This document shows positions 1-7,375 of a stretch of 7,375 nt of DNA, piece by piece. Origin of the DNA: Candidatus Faecalibacterium faecipullorum. Its GTDB lineage: Bacteria; Bacillota; Clostridia; Oscillospirales; Ruminococcaceae. The notes beneath the pieces were generated by a model. The model saw nothing but the letters and a program-made list of their open reading frames with translations. It was not told the origin of the DNA and ran no database searches. The DNA lies in the NCBI GenBank assembly GCA_019118985.1, contig DWXX01000120.1:1-7375 (forward strand), read 5' to 3'. Numbering within the stretch: position 1 is the stretch's first letter; the number at the start of each line of letters is the position of its first letter. The translations under genes and the position numbers were made by a program.

Positions 1-114
1 CAGTCCCTCACCAGCGCCCTGGAAAACCCCTTCTACCTCGTCCTGGCCGTCGGCCTGTGGGTGGGGATGTACTTCGCCTCCAAGCTGTTCTGCCGCAAGC
101 ACAACCTGGACTGA
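1..114 (+). CDS. C-terminal end of an unidentified membrane protein (5' truncated)
   Basis: The window opens inside a plus-strand reading frame of 37 codons that ends in TGA at 112-114. The visible residues contain one hydrophobic stretch of roughly 20 residues (about residues 11-30, starting FYLVLAVGLW), followed by a short polar, positively charged tail ending CRKHNLD. This is what the last transmembrane helix and cytoplasmic tail of an integral membrane protein look like. The codon choice matches the rest of the window and the gene is followed directly by a strong hairpin terminator, both of which support a real coding end. The fragment is too short to name a family. It converges on the MoxR gene on the other strand. 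Confidence 0.6.
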   Translation, partial: QSLTSALENPFYLVLAVGLWVGMYFASKLFCRKHNLD

Positions 115-136
115 CCCCCAGCTATGACGCCAGCCA

Positions 137-177
137 AAAAGCCCGCGCAGGTGCCTGCAACGCCTGCGCGGGCTTTT
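137..177. terminator. Bidirectional intrinsic terminator between convergent genes
   Basis: Perfect 15-bp inverted repeat: AAAAGCCCGCGCAGG at 137-151 pairs with CCTGCGCGGGCTTTT at 163-177, with an 11-nt loop. Read on the plus strand it ends in TTTT and lies 22 bp after the membrane protein stop. Read on the minus strand it ends in TTTTT and lies 18 bp after the MoxR gene stop. It can therefore terminate both convergent transcripts. Confidence 0.9.
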
Positions 178-195
178 GCTGTGTATGGGTGCGGC

Positions 196-1743
196 TCAGC
201 CTTTCGGTCCGGCGCCGTGGCGCTGCGCTTCGGCGGCGAGCTCGCGGTCGAGGGCGGCTTTGCGGCTGTCCAAAAGCAGGTCGCGGTTGTAGCGGAAGAA
301 CCGCTCGCAGCCGTTCTCGGCGATGAAGGTGTGGGCCGCCGGCGACATCGCCAGTTCGGTGACGAACACCACCATCTCCTGGCTCTCCCCAAAGGCCTGC
401 TCCATGAAGTCGAAGGCGGCTTCCAGGGCAGCGGCGGCGGCCTGCTGCGCCTCCTCCCGGCCGTCGGCCATGGCCTCAAAGTAGCTGCGCAGCAGCTCGA
501 GGGCTTCGCGGGTGCCGGCGGCGTGGGCCCGGCGCAGCTGCCCGGCCCAGTCCCGCAGGGCGGCCTCCACCCCGAGGCGGCGGGCAAGGGCCTCTTTGTC
601 CAGCGCGTCGGCGGCCCGCAGGCGGGCGGTCTCGGCCTCGCAGTCGGCGATCTGCTGCAGCAGCAGTTTTTCGGGGTCGCCGGGCTCGGGGTCGGGCAGG
701 GCGGCGATGTCCTGCTTGAGCTGACGCAGCAGGGCGTAGCACTCGTCCGCCACCGCGTCCTGCCCGAGCGAGGCGGCAAAGCGGGCCTTCAGCCCGGCCA
801 GCAGCAGGCTGACCAGGGACAGCCGCTCGTCAAAGGGGGCGTTCAGCAGCCGCGCATAGGCCGCCGGGCGGGGGCGCCCGGCCAGGATCTCCTCGACGCC
901 GTAGTCGTCGCGGTATTTGTAGTAGAGGTCGAGGTAGGCGGCGAAGTCCTCGGCGATCCGCTTGTGCTGCAGGTACTGGCGCACCACCGCCTCGTCGGCG
1001 GCAAGGCCGATGGCCTCGTAGGTGTCCAGCAGGTTGGACAGGTCCTCCCACCCGCGGGCGGTGACGAACTGCGTCCCCTCGACGTCGGCGTTGATCTGGT
1101 AGAAGTTCTGCGGGTGCAGCTCGAGATAGCTCAGGATGGCCCCGTGGATGCCCACCGCCCGGGCGTACTCCCGCCAGGCGGGCAGGTCGGGCTCGATGTC
1201 CATCCGGCGGACGCGGTCGAGGGTGACGATGTCGAACTCCCGCACCGACTTGTTGTACTCGGGGGGGTTGCCCGCCGCCACGATCACCCACCCCGCCGGC
1301 ACCGCCTGGTTGCCGAAGGTCTTGCACTGCAGAAACTGCAGCATGGTGGGGGCCAGCGTCTCGGAGACGCAGTTGATCTCGTCGATGAAGAGGATGCCCT
1401 CTTGAAGACCGGTGGCCTCCATCTTCTCGTAGATGGAGGCGATGATCTCGCTCATGGTGTACTCGGTGACCGAGACGTCCCGCCCGCCGTAGTGCTTCTG
1501 CCGGATGAAGGGCAGGCCCACCGCGCTCTGCCGGGTGTGGTGGGTGATGGTGTAGGAGACAAGGGCCACCCCGCATGCCCGGGCGGCCTGCTCCATGATC
1601 TGGGTCTTGCCGATGCCCGGGGGGCCCATCAGCAGGATGGGCCGCTGCCGCACCGCCGGGATGGCGTACTCCCCCCGGGGGTCTTTGGCGAGGTAGGCTT
1701 TGACCGCCCGCTCGATCTCTTCTTTGGCGCGTTTGATGTTCAT
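196..1743 (-). CDS. MoxR-type AAA+ ATPase with long helical C-terminal extension
   Basis: A 515-residue AAA+ ATPase of the MoxR class, cytoplasmic, with no signal peptide or membrane segment. Visible motifs are Walker A GPPGIGKT (40-47), Walker B ILFIDE (117-122), sensor 1 within AAGNPPE (N159), arginine-finger candidates in LDRVRRMDIE (175-184) and a sensor-2-like Arg in TARGWEDLS (R230). MoxR ATPases use ATP-driven remodelling to act on other proteins, usually with a VWA-domain partner, and the gene just upstream encodes one. Residues from about 300 to 515 are a charged, Ala/Leu/Glu-rich, probably helical region beyond the usual AAA+ core of roughly 300 residues. The ATG at 1743 was chosen because GAGGA (1752-1756) sits 8 nt upstream and overlaps the VWA stop codon, suggesting translational coupling. 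An in-frame GTG at 1758 would add five residues but has no better site. This is the last gene before the terminator at 137-177. Its substrate is unknown. Confidence 0.93.
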   Translation of the reverse strand: MNIKRAKEEIERAVKAYLAKDPRGEYAIPAVRQRPILLMGPPGIGKTQIMEQAARACGVALVSYTITHHTRQSAVGLPFIRQKHYGGRDVSVTEYTMSEIIASIYEKMEATGLQEGILFIDEINCVSETLAPTMLQFLQCKTFGNQAVPAGWVIVAAGNPPEYNKSVREFDIVTLDRVRRMDIEPDLPAWREYARAVGIHGAILSYLELHPQNFYQINADVEGTQFVTARGWEDLSNLLDTYEAIGLAADEAVVRQYLQHKRIAEDFAAYLDLYYKYRDDYGVEEILAGRPRPAAYARLLNAPFDERLSLVSLLLAGLKARFAASLGQDAVADECYALLRQLKQDIAALPDPEPGDPEKLLLQQIADCEAETARLRAADALDKEALARRLGVEAALRDWAGQLRRAHAAGTREALELLRSYFEAMADGREEAQQAAAAALEAAFDFMEQAFGESQEMVVFVTELAMSPAAHTFIAENGCERFFRYNRDLLLDSRKAALDRELAAEAQRHGAGPKG

Positions 1744-1754
1744 AGGTACAGTCC

Positions 1755-3188
1755 TCACGAATTGTTTAAGTCGCGGTAGAGGTCCTCTTCCTCCTCGTCC
1801 AGGAGGGCGACGGGCCCGGCGGGGCCGGCGGCGGCGGGGCGGGCGAACTCGTCCTCTTCCAGCACCACCTTCATGGCCCAGGGCGGCACACCGGCGTCGT
1901 CGAACTTCTCCCCCAGAAAGAGGAAGGCCGTCTCATAGGGGGGCCGCCGGGCGGGGTAGGTCCCCAGTCCGTCGGTGAAATAGAGCAGCCCCCGCAGGTT
2001 GTGGAACTTCTTTTCCTCACACAGCCGGGTCACATAGTCGAAGGCGGGGCGGAAATCGGTACCGCCGCCCCCCGCCAGTTCAAAGCGGTCCATCAGGGCG
2101 ATCAGCTCCTCCTCGGTGGTGACGAGGTGGTCTTTCTGCACCCTGTTGTCGGCCTGGATGATGTGCAGGTTCATGCGGCGGAAAAAGCTCTCCCGCTCTT
2201 TCAGCAGCGCGTAGGTCTCGGACAGGAAGCTGCGGACCAGCGCCCCCGAGGTGGAGTAGCTGGTGTCGATGACCAGGGCGATCTCCTCGATCTTTTTGCT
2301 CTCCCGCGTTTCGACCGGCTCGATCAGCGGCAGGTTGCCGTAGAGGGACAGCCCGTAGGTGTAGAAGTTGAGGTCGAAGGTGTCGGGGTCGAGGCGGGGC
2401 TCCTCCCGCAGGACGCAGAACCGGCGCAGGAAGTCCCGGTAGCTGCCCCGGCTGCGGTTGGCCGCCCTGACCGCCTCGGCGAGGGCGCCGGGGTCCTGCC
2501 CCGCCTGGTGGGCGTGCAGCTCCAGCTCCGCCTCCATCCGGCGGCCGATCTTCTGCCAGGCGGCCTGAGCCTGGGGGAGGCTCTGGGGGGGCGGGTCCTG
2601 CCGGCCCGGCTGCGGCCACAGGCGGTGGTCGTCGGCGTAGAACTCCCGGGCCAGCTGCTTTTGCACCCCGGGGGTCTGGGTCAGGAGCCAGCGGTAGGCC
2701 GGGGCGGCCGCCGCCACATGGCCGCCGGCGGTCAGCGCCTCATAGGCGCGGCGGCGGACGTAGGTCAGCGGCCGGGCGACGCTTTTGCGCCCCAGCCCGT
2801 CGATGACGTTTTCCACCGCGATGTCGCAGGCCAGCTGCCAGAGGGCGGCGTCCCGCGCCCCCTGCAGCCACAGGTGCCGGAACACGCAGTGAAAGACGGT
2901 GTGCAGATACAGCCGGCTGAGGTACTTCGGGTTCTCCCGGTAGAGGCGCAGCAGGGCCTCGGGCTGGTAGAACAGCCGGACGCCGTCGGTGGCCATCACC
3001 CGGCACCGCGGCTCGGCGGCGGGGGTCAGCGCCCCCAGCGCCTGGTCCAGAAAGCGGAAGTCGAGGTACAGCCCGCTGCGCAGGACGGCCAGCACCTCGC
3101 CGGCCATCCGGGCCTGCCATTCCTCGTGGGTCTCGGGCCGGGCGGACTGGAAGGGGGCGTTGTAGTCCACCGGCGCTTTGTTTGCCAT
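1755..3188 (-). CDS. DUF2201-family protein: degenerate metallopeptidase-like domain plus VWA-like domain
   Basis: A 477-residue cytoplasmic protein that fits the DUF2201 architecture. The N-terminal half resembles the putative metallopeptidase domain. It has HTVFH at 96-100 with a further His at 105 and an acidic segment DIAVENVID at 122-130, but the Glu expected in HExxH is Thr97. The C-terminal half is a VWA-like domain with a recognisable MIDAS: DTSYS at 308-312 (DxSxS), Thr377 in GGGGTDF and Asp406 in YFTDG. It ends in an acidic tail (DEEEED, 464-469). VWA proteins paired with MoxR ATPases act as metal-dependent adaptors or co-chaperones, and the MoxR gene follows after 11 bp. The start at 3188 has an excellent Shine-Dalgarno GGGAGGTGA (3195-3203) 6 nt upstream. 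Whether the N-terminal domain cleaves anything is doubtful given the missing Glu. The domain calls come from reading motifs, not from a profile search. Confidence 0.88.
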   Translation of the reverse strand: MANKAPVDYNAPFQSARPETHEEWQARMAGEVLAVLRSGLYLDFRFLDQALGALTPAAEPRCRVMATDGVRLFYQPEALLRLYRENPKYLSRLYLHTVFHCVFRHLWLQGARDAALWQLACDIAVENVIDGLGRKSVARPLTYVRRRAYEALTAGGHVAAAAPAYRWLLTQTPGVQKQLAREFYADDHRLWPQPGRQDPPPQSLPQAQAAWQKIGRRMEAELELHAHQAGQDPGALAEAVRAANRSRGSYRDFLRRFCVLREEPRLDPDTFDLNFYTYGLSLYGNLPLIEPVETRESKKIEEIALVIDTSYSTSGALVRSFLSETYALLKERESFFRRMNLHIIQADNRVQKDHLVTTEEELIALMDRFELAGGGGTDFRPAFDYVTRLCEEKKFHNLRGLLYFTDGLGTYPARRPPYETAFLFLGEKFDDAGVPPWAMKVVLEEDEFARPAAAGPAGPVALLDEEEEDLYRDLNNS

Positions 3189-3213
3189 AGGGGGTCACCT
3201 CCCGGGCCTGTCG

Positions 3214-4227
3214 TCAAAAGTCGTCGAATGTGTACCGCCGGCGTTTGGGCCGGGGCGGCGCGGCGCGGCGCTCGGCTTCCGCCACCAGGGCGGCGGCCGG
3301 CGCGTCCCCTGCCCGCTGCGCCGCGGCGGCGGCTGCCCGCAGGGCGGGGCCGTCCAGCACGCCGAGGCCCAGCAGGGCTTTGAGGCCCTCGCGGTCCTCG
3401 GCGCGGATCAGCGCGGCGGCTGCCTTTGCCCCCTGCTGCGCCAGAAAGGCGCGGTAGCGGGCCGCAGCCCCTTCGCTCAGCTGCCAGGGAAAGCGCAGCC
3501 GGTCGAAGCCCAGCAGGGCCATGTAGAGCGGGTCGTCCCCGCCGTGCCCCTGGGCAAAGACGGCGTCGTACTCGTCCCACAAAAGCCGCCCGTCCCGGAA
3601 GCACTGCCGGTAGTGGTACCCCTGCCCCGAGAAGGTGTGCAGCAGGATATGGGCGGGGGTCTCCTCGATGTCCTCCCAGTACTCGGGGTAGCGGAAGGCG
3701 GCGCAGACCTGCCCCGCCGGCGCAAAGACCGCCCGCAGGTTGCCGGCGATGTTGCTGACGATGGCGTACAGCCCGGTGGCCGCGTCGGGGCGGGCCCGCA
3801 GCACCACCTCGGTCAGGGCAAAGCAGTTGAGGAAGACGTCGCTGCCCACCGTCAGCGGCCCCGCCCCGACGGTCAGCCGGCGCAGGGCGCGGCAGTTGTA
3901 GAAGGCGCAGCTGTCCATCTGCCGCAGCGCGTCAGGCAGGGCGACCTCCTCCAGAAAGCGGCCCGCCGCCGGGTGCAGGTCTGCCGCCGGGTCATAGGGG
4001 AGGGGGCAGAGCGCGCCGTCCCCTGCCCGCCCACAGCGCAGGACGGGGCCCCGGGGGGCGCCGCGCACCGTCTCGGCCAGGCAATAGGCCCCGAGGACGC
4101 GCAGCGGCGCCATCCCGCCGGGGGCCGGCAGGGCTTCGGGCAAAGACAGCAGGGGGCTGTCCCCGTAGGCCCGCACAAGCGCCGCCGCGCCGTCGGGCAG
4201 GAGGGTATAGTCAAAGATGTTTTCCAT
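3214..4227 (-). CDS. BspA-like (LRR_5-type) leucine-rich repeat protein, cytoplasmic
   Basis: A 337-residue protein. Its clearest feature is two consecutive repeats of the BspA/LRR_5 type around residues 91-142, seen as FLEEVALPDALRQMDSCAFYNC and then LRRLTV...VGSDVFLNCFALTEVVL. The pattern is hydrophobic strand, 'AFxNC' turn, next strand. The rest shows weak repeat character. Residues about 265-320 are Ala-rich and helical, reminiscent of degenerate ankyrin-like hairpins, and the tail is basic then aromatic/acidic (PKRRRYTFDDF). There is no signal peptide or membrane anchor, so unlike surface BspA proteins it should stay in the cytoplasm. The start at 4227 is chosen because AGGAGA (4234-4239) lies 6 nt upstream. 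An upstream in-frame ATG at 4290 lacks a good site and its coding would run through the hairpin at 4251-4282. The VWA gene follows after 25 bp, so this protein may recognise targets for the VWA-MoxR pair (inference). Confidence 0.8.
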   Translation of the reverse strand: MENIFDYTLLPDGAAALVRAYGDSPLLSLPEALPAPGGMAPLRVLGAYCLAETVRGAPRGPVLRCGRAGDGALCPLPYDPAADLHPAAGRFLEEVALPDALRQMDSCAFYNCRALRRLTVGAGPLTVGSDVFLNCFALTEVVLRARPDAATGLYAIVSNIAGNLRAVFAPAGQVCAAFRYPEYWEDIEETPAHILLHTFSGQGYHYRQCFRDGRLLWDEYDAVFAQGHGGDDPLYMALLGFDRLRFPWQLSEGAAARYRAFLAQQGAKAAAALIRAEDREGLKALLGLGVLDGPALRAAAAAAQRAGDAPAAALVAEAERRAAPPRPKRRRYTFDDF

Positions 4228-4233
4228 ACCAGG

Positions 4234-4239
4234 TCTCCT
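4234..4239 (-). promoter_or_regulatory. Ribosome binding site deciding the LRR gene start
   Basis: On the minus strand AGGAGA precedes ATG (4225-4227) by 6 nt. It supports the shorter start over the ATG at 4290 and lies directly after the T-rich tail of the 4251-4282 hairpin. Confidence 0.75.
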
Positions 4240-4243
4240 GTTC

Positions 4244-4282
4244 AAAACAAGGCGTCCCCGCAGCGCGCGCCGCGGGAACGCC
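4244..4282 (-). terminator. Intrinsic terminator or attenuator hairpin ahead of the LRR-VWA-MoxR genes
   Basis: On the minus strand GGCGTTCCCGC (4282-4272) pairs with GCGGGGACGCC (4261-4251) over 11 positions, including one G-U pair, around a 10-nt GC-rich loop. It is followed by TTGTTTT (4250-4244). This has the form of a Rho-independent terminator after the FMN-binding gene. On the plus strand the G-U becomes a C/A mismatch and no T-tract follows, so it is oriented for minus-strand transcription. It ends only 4 nt before the LRR ribosome binding site, so partial termination or attenuation of the downstream genes is plausible. Confidence 0.65.
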
Positions 4283-4294
4283 ATTGTCATCTTG

Positions 4295-4696
4295 TCAGCC
4301 GGCGGCCGCCTGGGCCAGGCAGTCCTCCATCCCGGCCAGGACGGCCTGGCTGGTGTAGGTGCTGCCCGCCACCGCGTCCACCCCGTGGGCCGAGCCGGTC
4401 TCGGTCAGCTCGGCGGCCAGCTGGGCGGCGGCCAGCCCGCCGAGGGCCGGGGTCTCGCCGGCGGCATCGGCCTCCACCGAGGCCACCCGCCCGCCCGAAA
4501 TGGCGACGGTGACGGTCACCTCGCTGAGGTAGCCCTGCTGGGCCGAGGTGTACACCCCGTCGTGCAGCAGGACGCTGCCGGGCGCGCCGCCCCCCGGCAG
4601 GGGGCCGGTGCTGCGGATATAGAACAGCAGGCCGAGCGCCATCAAAAAGGTGACGGCGGCCATCAGCAGAGCGTTGCGCAGGATGCGTTTTGGCAT
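4295..4696 (-). CDS. Small membrane-anchored FMN-binding domain protein
   Basis: A 133-residue protein with an N-terminal hydrophobic helix at about residues 8-27 after MPKRILRN, which would anchor it with the rest outside. A single FMN-binding (FMN_bind) domain follows: DGVYTSAQQGYLSEVTVTV (46-64), GGRVASVEA, GETPALGG (80-87) and the signature DAVAGSTYTSQAVL (107-120). In this family the Thr corresponding to T113 is the residue to which ApbE-type flavin transferases attach FMN covalently. Here the motif reads AGST rather than the common SGAT. Such proteins carry electrons in membrane-bound or extracellular redox chains, but no partner redox gene or ApbE is in the window. The start has a strong Shine-Dalgarno AAGGAGGAG (4707-4715) with 10-nt spacing. 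The gene lies 33 bp after glnS, probably on the same transcript, and is followed by a terminator-like hairpin. Covalent flavinylation is inferred from the family. Confidence 0.85.
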   Translation of the reverse strand: MPKRILRNALLMAAVTFLMALGLLFYIRSTGPLPGGGAPGSVLLHDGVYTSAQQGYLSEVTVTVAISGGRVASVEADAAGETPALGGLAAAQLAAELTETGSAHGVDAVAGSTYTSQAVLAGMEDCLAQAAAG

Positions 4697-4729
4697 AGGG
4701 GCAAAGCTCCTCCTTTCATCAGGGTCGGG

Positions 4730-6409
<1,680 letters not shown>

Positions 6410-6469
6410 GTTATGGTTCCCCCTGCAGAAACTGAAAATGCGCATGATCTTCCTTTGATAATATGGTAT

Positions 6470-6498
6470 ATGATACAACATTTTCCCCTTTCCTGCAA
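6470..6498 (-). promoter_or_regulatory. Candidate promoter for glnS
   Basis: On the minus strand TTGCAG (6498-6493) is followed after 17 nt by TATCAT (6475-6470). The -10 matches the sigma-A consensus at 5 of 6 positions and the -35 only at 3 of 6, so the call is tentative. Transcription would begin near 6463, giving a leader of about 54 nt to the preferred glnS start. The surrounding AT-rich stretch 6450-6480 stands out in this GC-rich window. Confidence 0.4.
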
Positions 6499-6569
6499 GA
6501 AGGGCGGGGGCAGTTTTCCCGTTTTGTCCAGCATCCGCAAATTTTCTGCCGCCCATTCGTGCAAAATGC

Positions 6570-6598
6570 TTGACATGCCGCGCCAAGTATCGTATATT
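6570..6598 (+). promoter_or_regulatory. Sigma-A-type promoter for the YitT-family gene
   Basis: TTGACA (6570-6575) is a perfect -35 box. It is followed by a 17-nt spacer and TATATT (6593-6598), which matches the -10 consensus at 5 of 6 positions. Transcription would start near 6605, giving a leader of about 60 nt before the ATG at 6666. Spacing and match make this the strongest promoter in the window. Confidence 0.8.
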
Positions 6599-6617
6599 CT
6601 CCATGGTGTGACATTGC

Positions 6618-6636
6618 CGGCGCGCCCCTCGCGCCG
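6618..6636 (+). other. Small hairpin in the 5' leader of the YitT-family gene
   Basis: CGGCGCG (6618-6624) and CGCGCCG (6630-6636) form a 7-bp GC-only stem with a CCCCT loop, inside the predicted leader. No T-tract follows, so it is not a terminator. It could stabilise the mRNA 5' end, or arise by chance in GC-rich DNA. Confidence 0.35.
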
Positions 6637-6652
6637 CCCAAACCGAAACATT

Positions 6653-6657
6653 GAGGA
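6653..6657 (+). promoter_or_regulatory. Ribosome binding site of the YitT-family gene
   Basis: GAGGA lies 8 nt before the ATG at 6666-6668. It fixes the start of a gene that is otherwise open to the window edge. Confidence 0.7.
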
Positions 6658-6665
6658 TAGGAACT

Positions 6666-7375
6666 ATGATCGACTTAGTCAAAGACGCCTTTCAAAAGGA
6701 AAAACTGCTTGCAAACCTCCGCTTTTTCATCCTGCTGAACGCGGGGCTGGTCCTGACCGCCCTCGGCATCGTCTGGTTCAAGACCCCCAACCACTTCGCC
6801 TTCGGGGGCACGTCGGGCCTGTCGGTGCTGCTGTCGGCGCTGTTCCCGCAGTTCAACGTCGGCTTCTTCATGTGGGTGCTCAACTTGGTGCTGGTGGCGC
6901 TGGGCTTTGTCTTCCTGGGCATCAGCTGCATGGGGTGGACGGTCTTTTCTTCCATCGCGCTGTCCTTTTACGTCTCGCTGTGCGAGGCGATCTGGCCGAT
7001 GGCAGCCCCCTTCACCGACGACACCCTGCTTGAGCTGATCTTCGCGGTGCTGCTGCCCGCCGTCGGCAGCGCCATCGTCTTCAACATCGGGGCGTCCACC
7101 GGCGGCACCGATATTGTGGCCATGATCCTGACCCGCCATTCCTCGCTGAACATCGGCACCGCGCTGATGGTCAGCGACGTGCTGATCGTCTGCGGCGCGG
7201 TGCTGATCTTCGGGATGGCGACGGGCCTGTACAGCTTCCTGGGGCTGATCGGCAAGTCCTTCGTGGTGGACGGCGTCATCGAGAGCATCAACCAGCGCAA
7301 GGTGTGCACGGTGGTCACCTCCAACCCCGAGGACGTCACCGACTTCATCCTGGACGAGCTGCACCGCTCGGCCAC
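6666..7375 (+). CDS. YitT-family membrane protein with C-terminal DUF2179 domain (3' truncated)
   Basis: The first 236 residues of a plus-strand frame that is still open at the window end. The sequence is that of the YitT family: a short amphipathic N-terminus, then hydrophobic segments at about residues 19-38, 50-60, 66-87, 91-110, 121-141 and 164-196. Between them are the family's conserved glycine-rich turns FGGTSGLS (46-53) and STGGTDIVAMI (144-154). From about residue 204 the soluble DUF2179 domain begins (VIESINQRKVCTVVTSNP...), and it is cut off after LDELHRSA. Members are 5-6-helix inner-membrane proteins of unknown biochemical role, common in several paralogues in Firmicutes. The start at 6666 has GAGGA 8 nt upstream and a near-consensus promoter about 70 bp upstream. 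The gene is divergent from glnS. A full-length member would need roughly 50 more residues beyond the window. Confidence 0.92.
   Translation, partial: MIDLVKDAFQKEKLLANLRFFILLNAGLVLTALGIVWFKTPNHFAFGGTSGLSVLLSALFPQFNVGFFMWVLNLVLVALGFVFLGISCMGWTVFSSIALSFYVSLCEAIWPMAAPFTDDTLLELIFAVLLPAVGSAIVFNIGASTGGTDIVAMILTRHSSLNIGTALMVSDVLIVCGAVLIFGMATGLYSFLGLIGKSFVVDGVIESINQRKVCTVVTSNPEDVTDFILDELHRSA

Noticed and set aside
124..1779. 551-codon open frame on the plus strand opposite the MoxR gene
   Set aside because: Its product is low-complexity Gly/Val/Leu/Gln/His-rich and lies wholly antisense to a gene with clear AAA+ motifs. Long antisense frames are expected in GC-rich coding DNA.
2001..3383. 460-codon open frame on the plus strand opposite the VWA gene
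   Set aside because: Same antisense pattern, no recognisable motif and no credible ribosome binding site. The opposite strand has an intact MIDAS-containing protein.
4228..4290. Longer start (ATG at 4290) for the LRR protein
   Set aside because: It lacks a good ribosome binding site, its coding would pass through the terminator-like hairpin, and the 21 added residues are basic and unlike a family N-terminus. The ATG at 4227 has AGGAGA at proper spacing.
6410..6665. T-box or other riboswitch upstream of glnS
   Set aside because: A T-box was considered because glnS is a synthetase gene, but no T-box-like antiterminator sequence and no terminator hairpin before the start were seen. The likely leader is also too short.
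6410..6682. Upstream extension of the glnS frame by about 91 codons
   Set aside because: It would cross both promoters and overlap the divergent YitT gene start, and the added sequence does not resemble a GlnRS N-terminus.
6675..7364. 229-codon minus-strand frame opposite the YitT gene
   Set aside because: The product is His/Gln/Asp-rich antisense translation of a clear multi-helix membrane protein. It has no ribosome binding site or family resemblance.

Overview
The window is about two-thirds G+C, uses G/C-ending codons heavily and has compact operons with clear Shine-Dalgarno sites. Its gene content is a glutaminyl-tRNA synthetase, a YitT-family membrane protein, a cytoplasmic BspA-like leucine-rich repeat protein and a MoxR/VWA pair. 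Together these suggest a high-GC gut Clostridia chromosome (Oscillospiraceae/Ruminococcaceae type, such as Faecalibacterium, Subdoligranulum or Gemmiger relatives). That assignment is inference from family knowledge, not a database result.

Layout. Positions 1-114 hold the 3' end of a plus-strand membrane protein gene. It converges on a five-gene minus-strand block, and the two meet at a perfect 15-bp hairpin (137-177) that can terminate transcription from both sides. In transcription order the minus-strand block is: glnS (6409 to 4730), a small membrane-anchored FMN-binding-domain protein (4696 to 4295), a leucine-rich repeat protein (4227 to 3214), a VWA-like/DUF2201 protein (3188 to 1755) and a MoxR-type AAA+ ATPase (1743 to 196). 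A 256-bp, relatively AT-rich divergent region (6410-6665) carries a near-consensus sigma-A promoter for a plus-strand YitT-family gene that runs off the window. A weaker candidate promoter there points at glnS.

How the genes may work together. glnS and the FMN-binding gene are 33 bp apart and probably co-transcribed, though no functional link is obvious. The LRR, VWA and MoxR genes are separated by only 25 and 11 bp, each with its own strong ribosome binding site, and look like one functional unit. In it a MoxR ATPase works with a VWA partner, and the LRR protein could supply substrate recognition. A hairpin followed by TTGTTTT lies just before the LRR ribosome binding site. It either separates this three-gene unit from glnS-FMN or acts as an attenuator. 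This LRR-VWA-MoxR unit is the most interesting part of the window. No RNA genes, mobile elements, CRISPR arrays or large repeats were seen.
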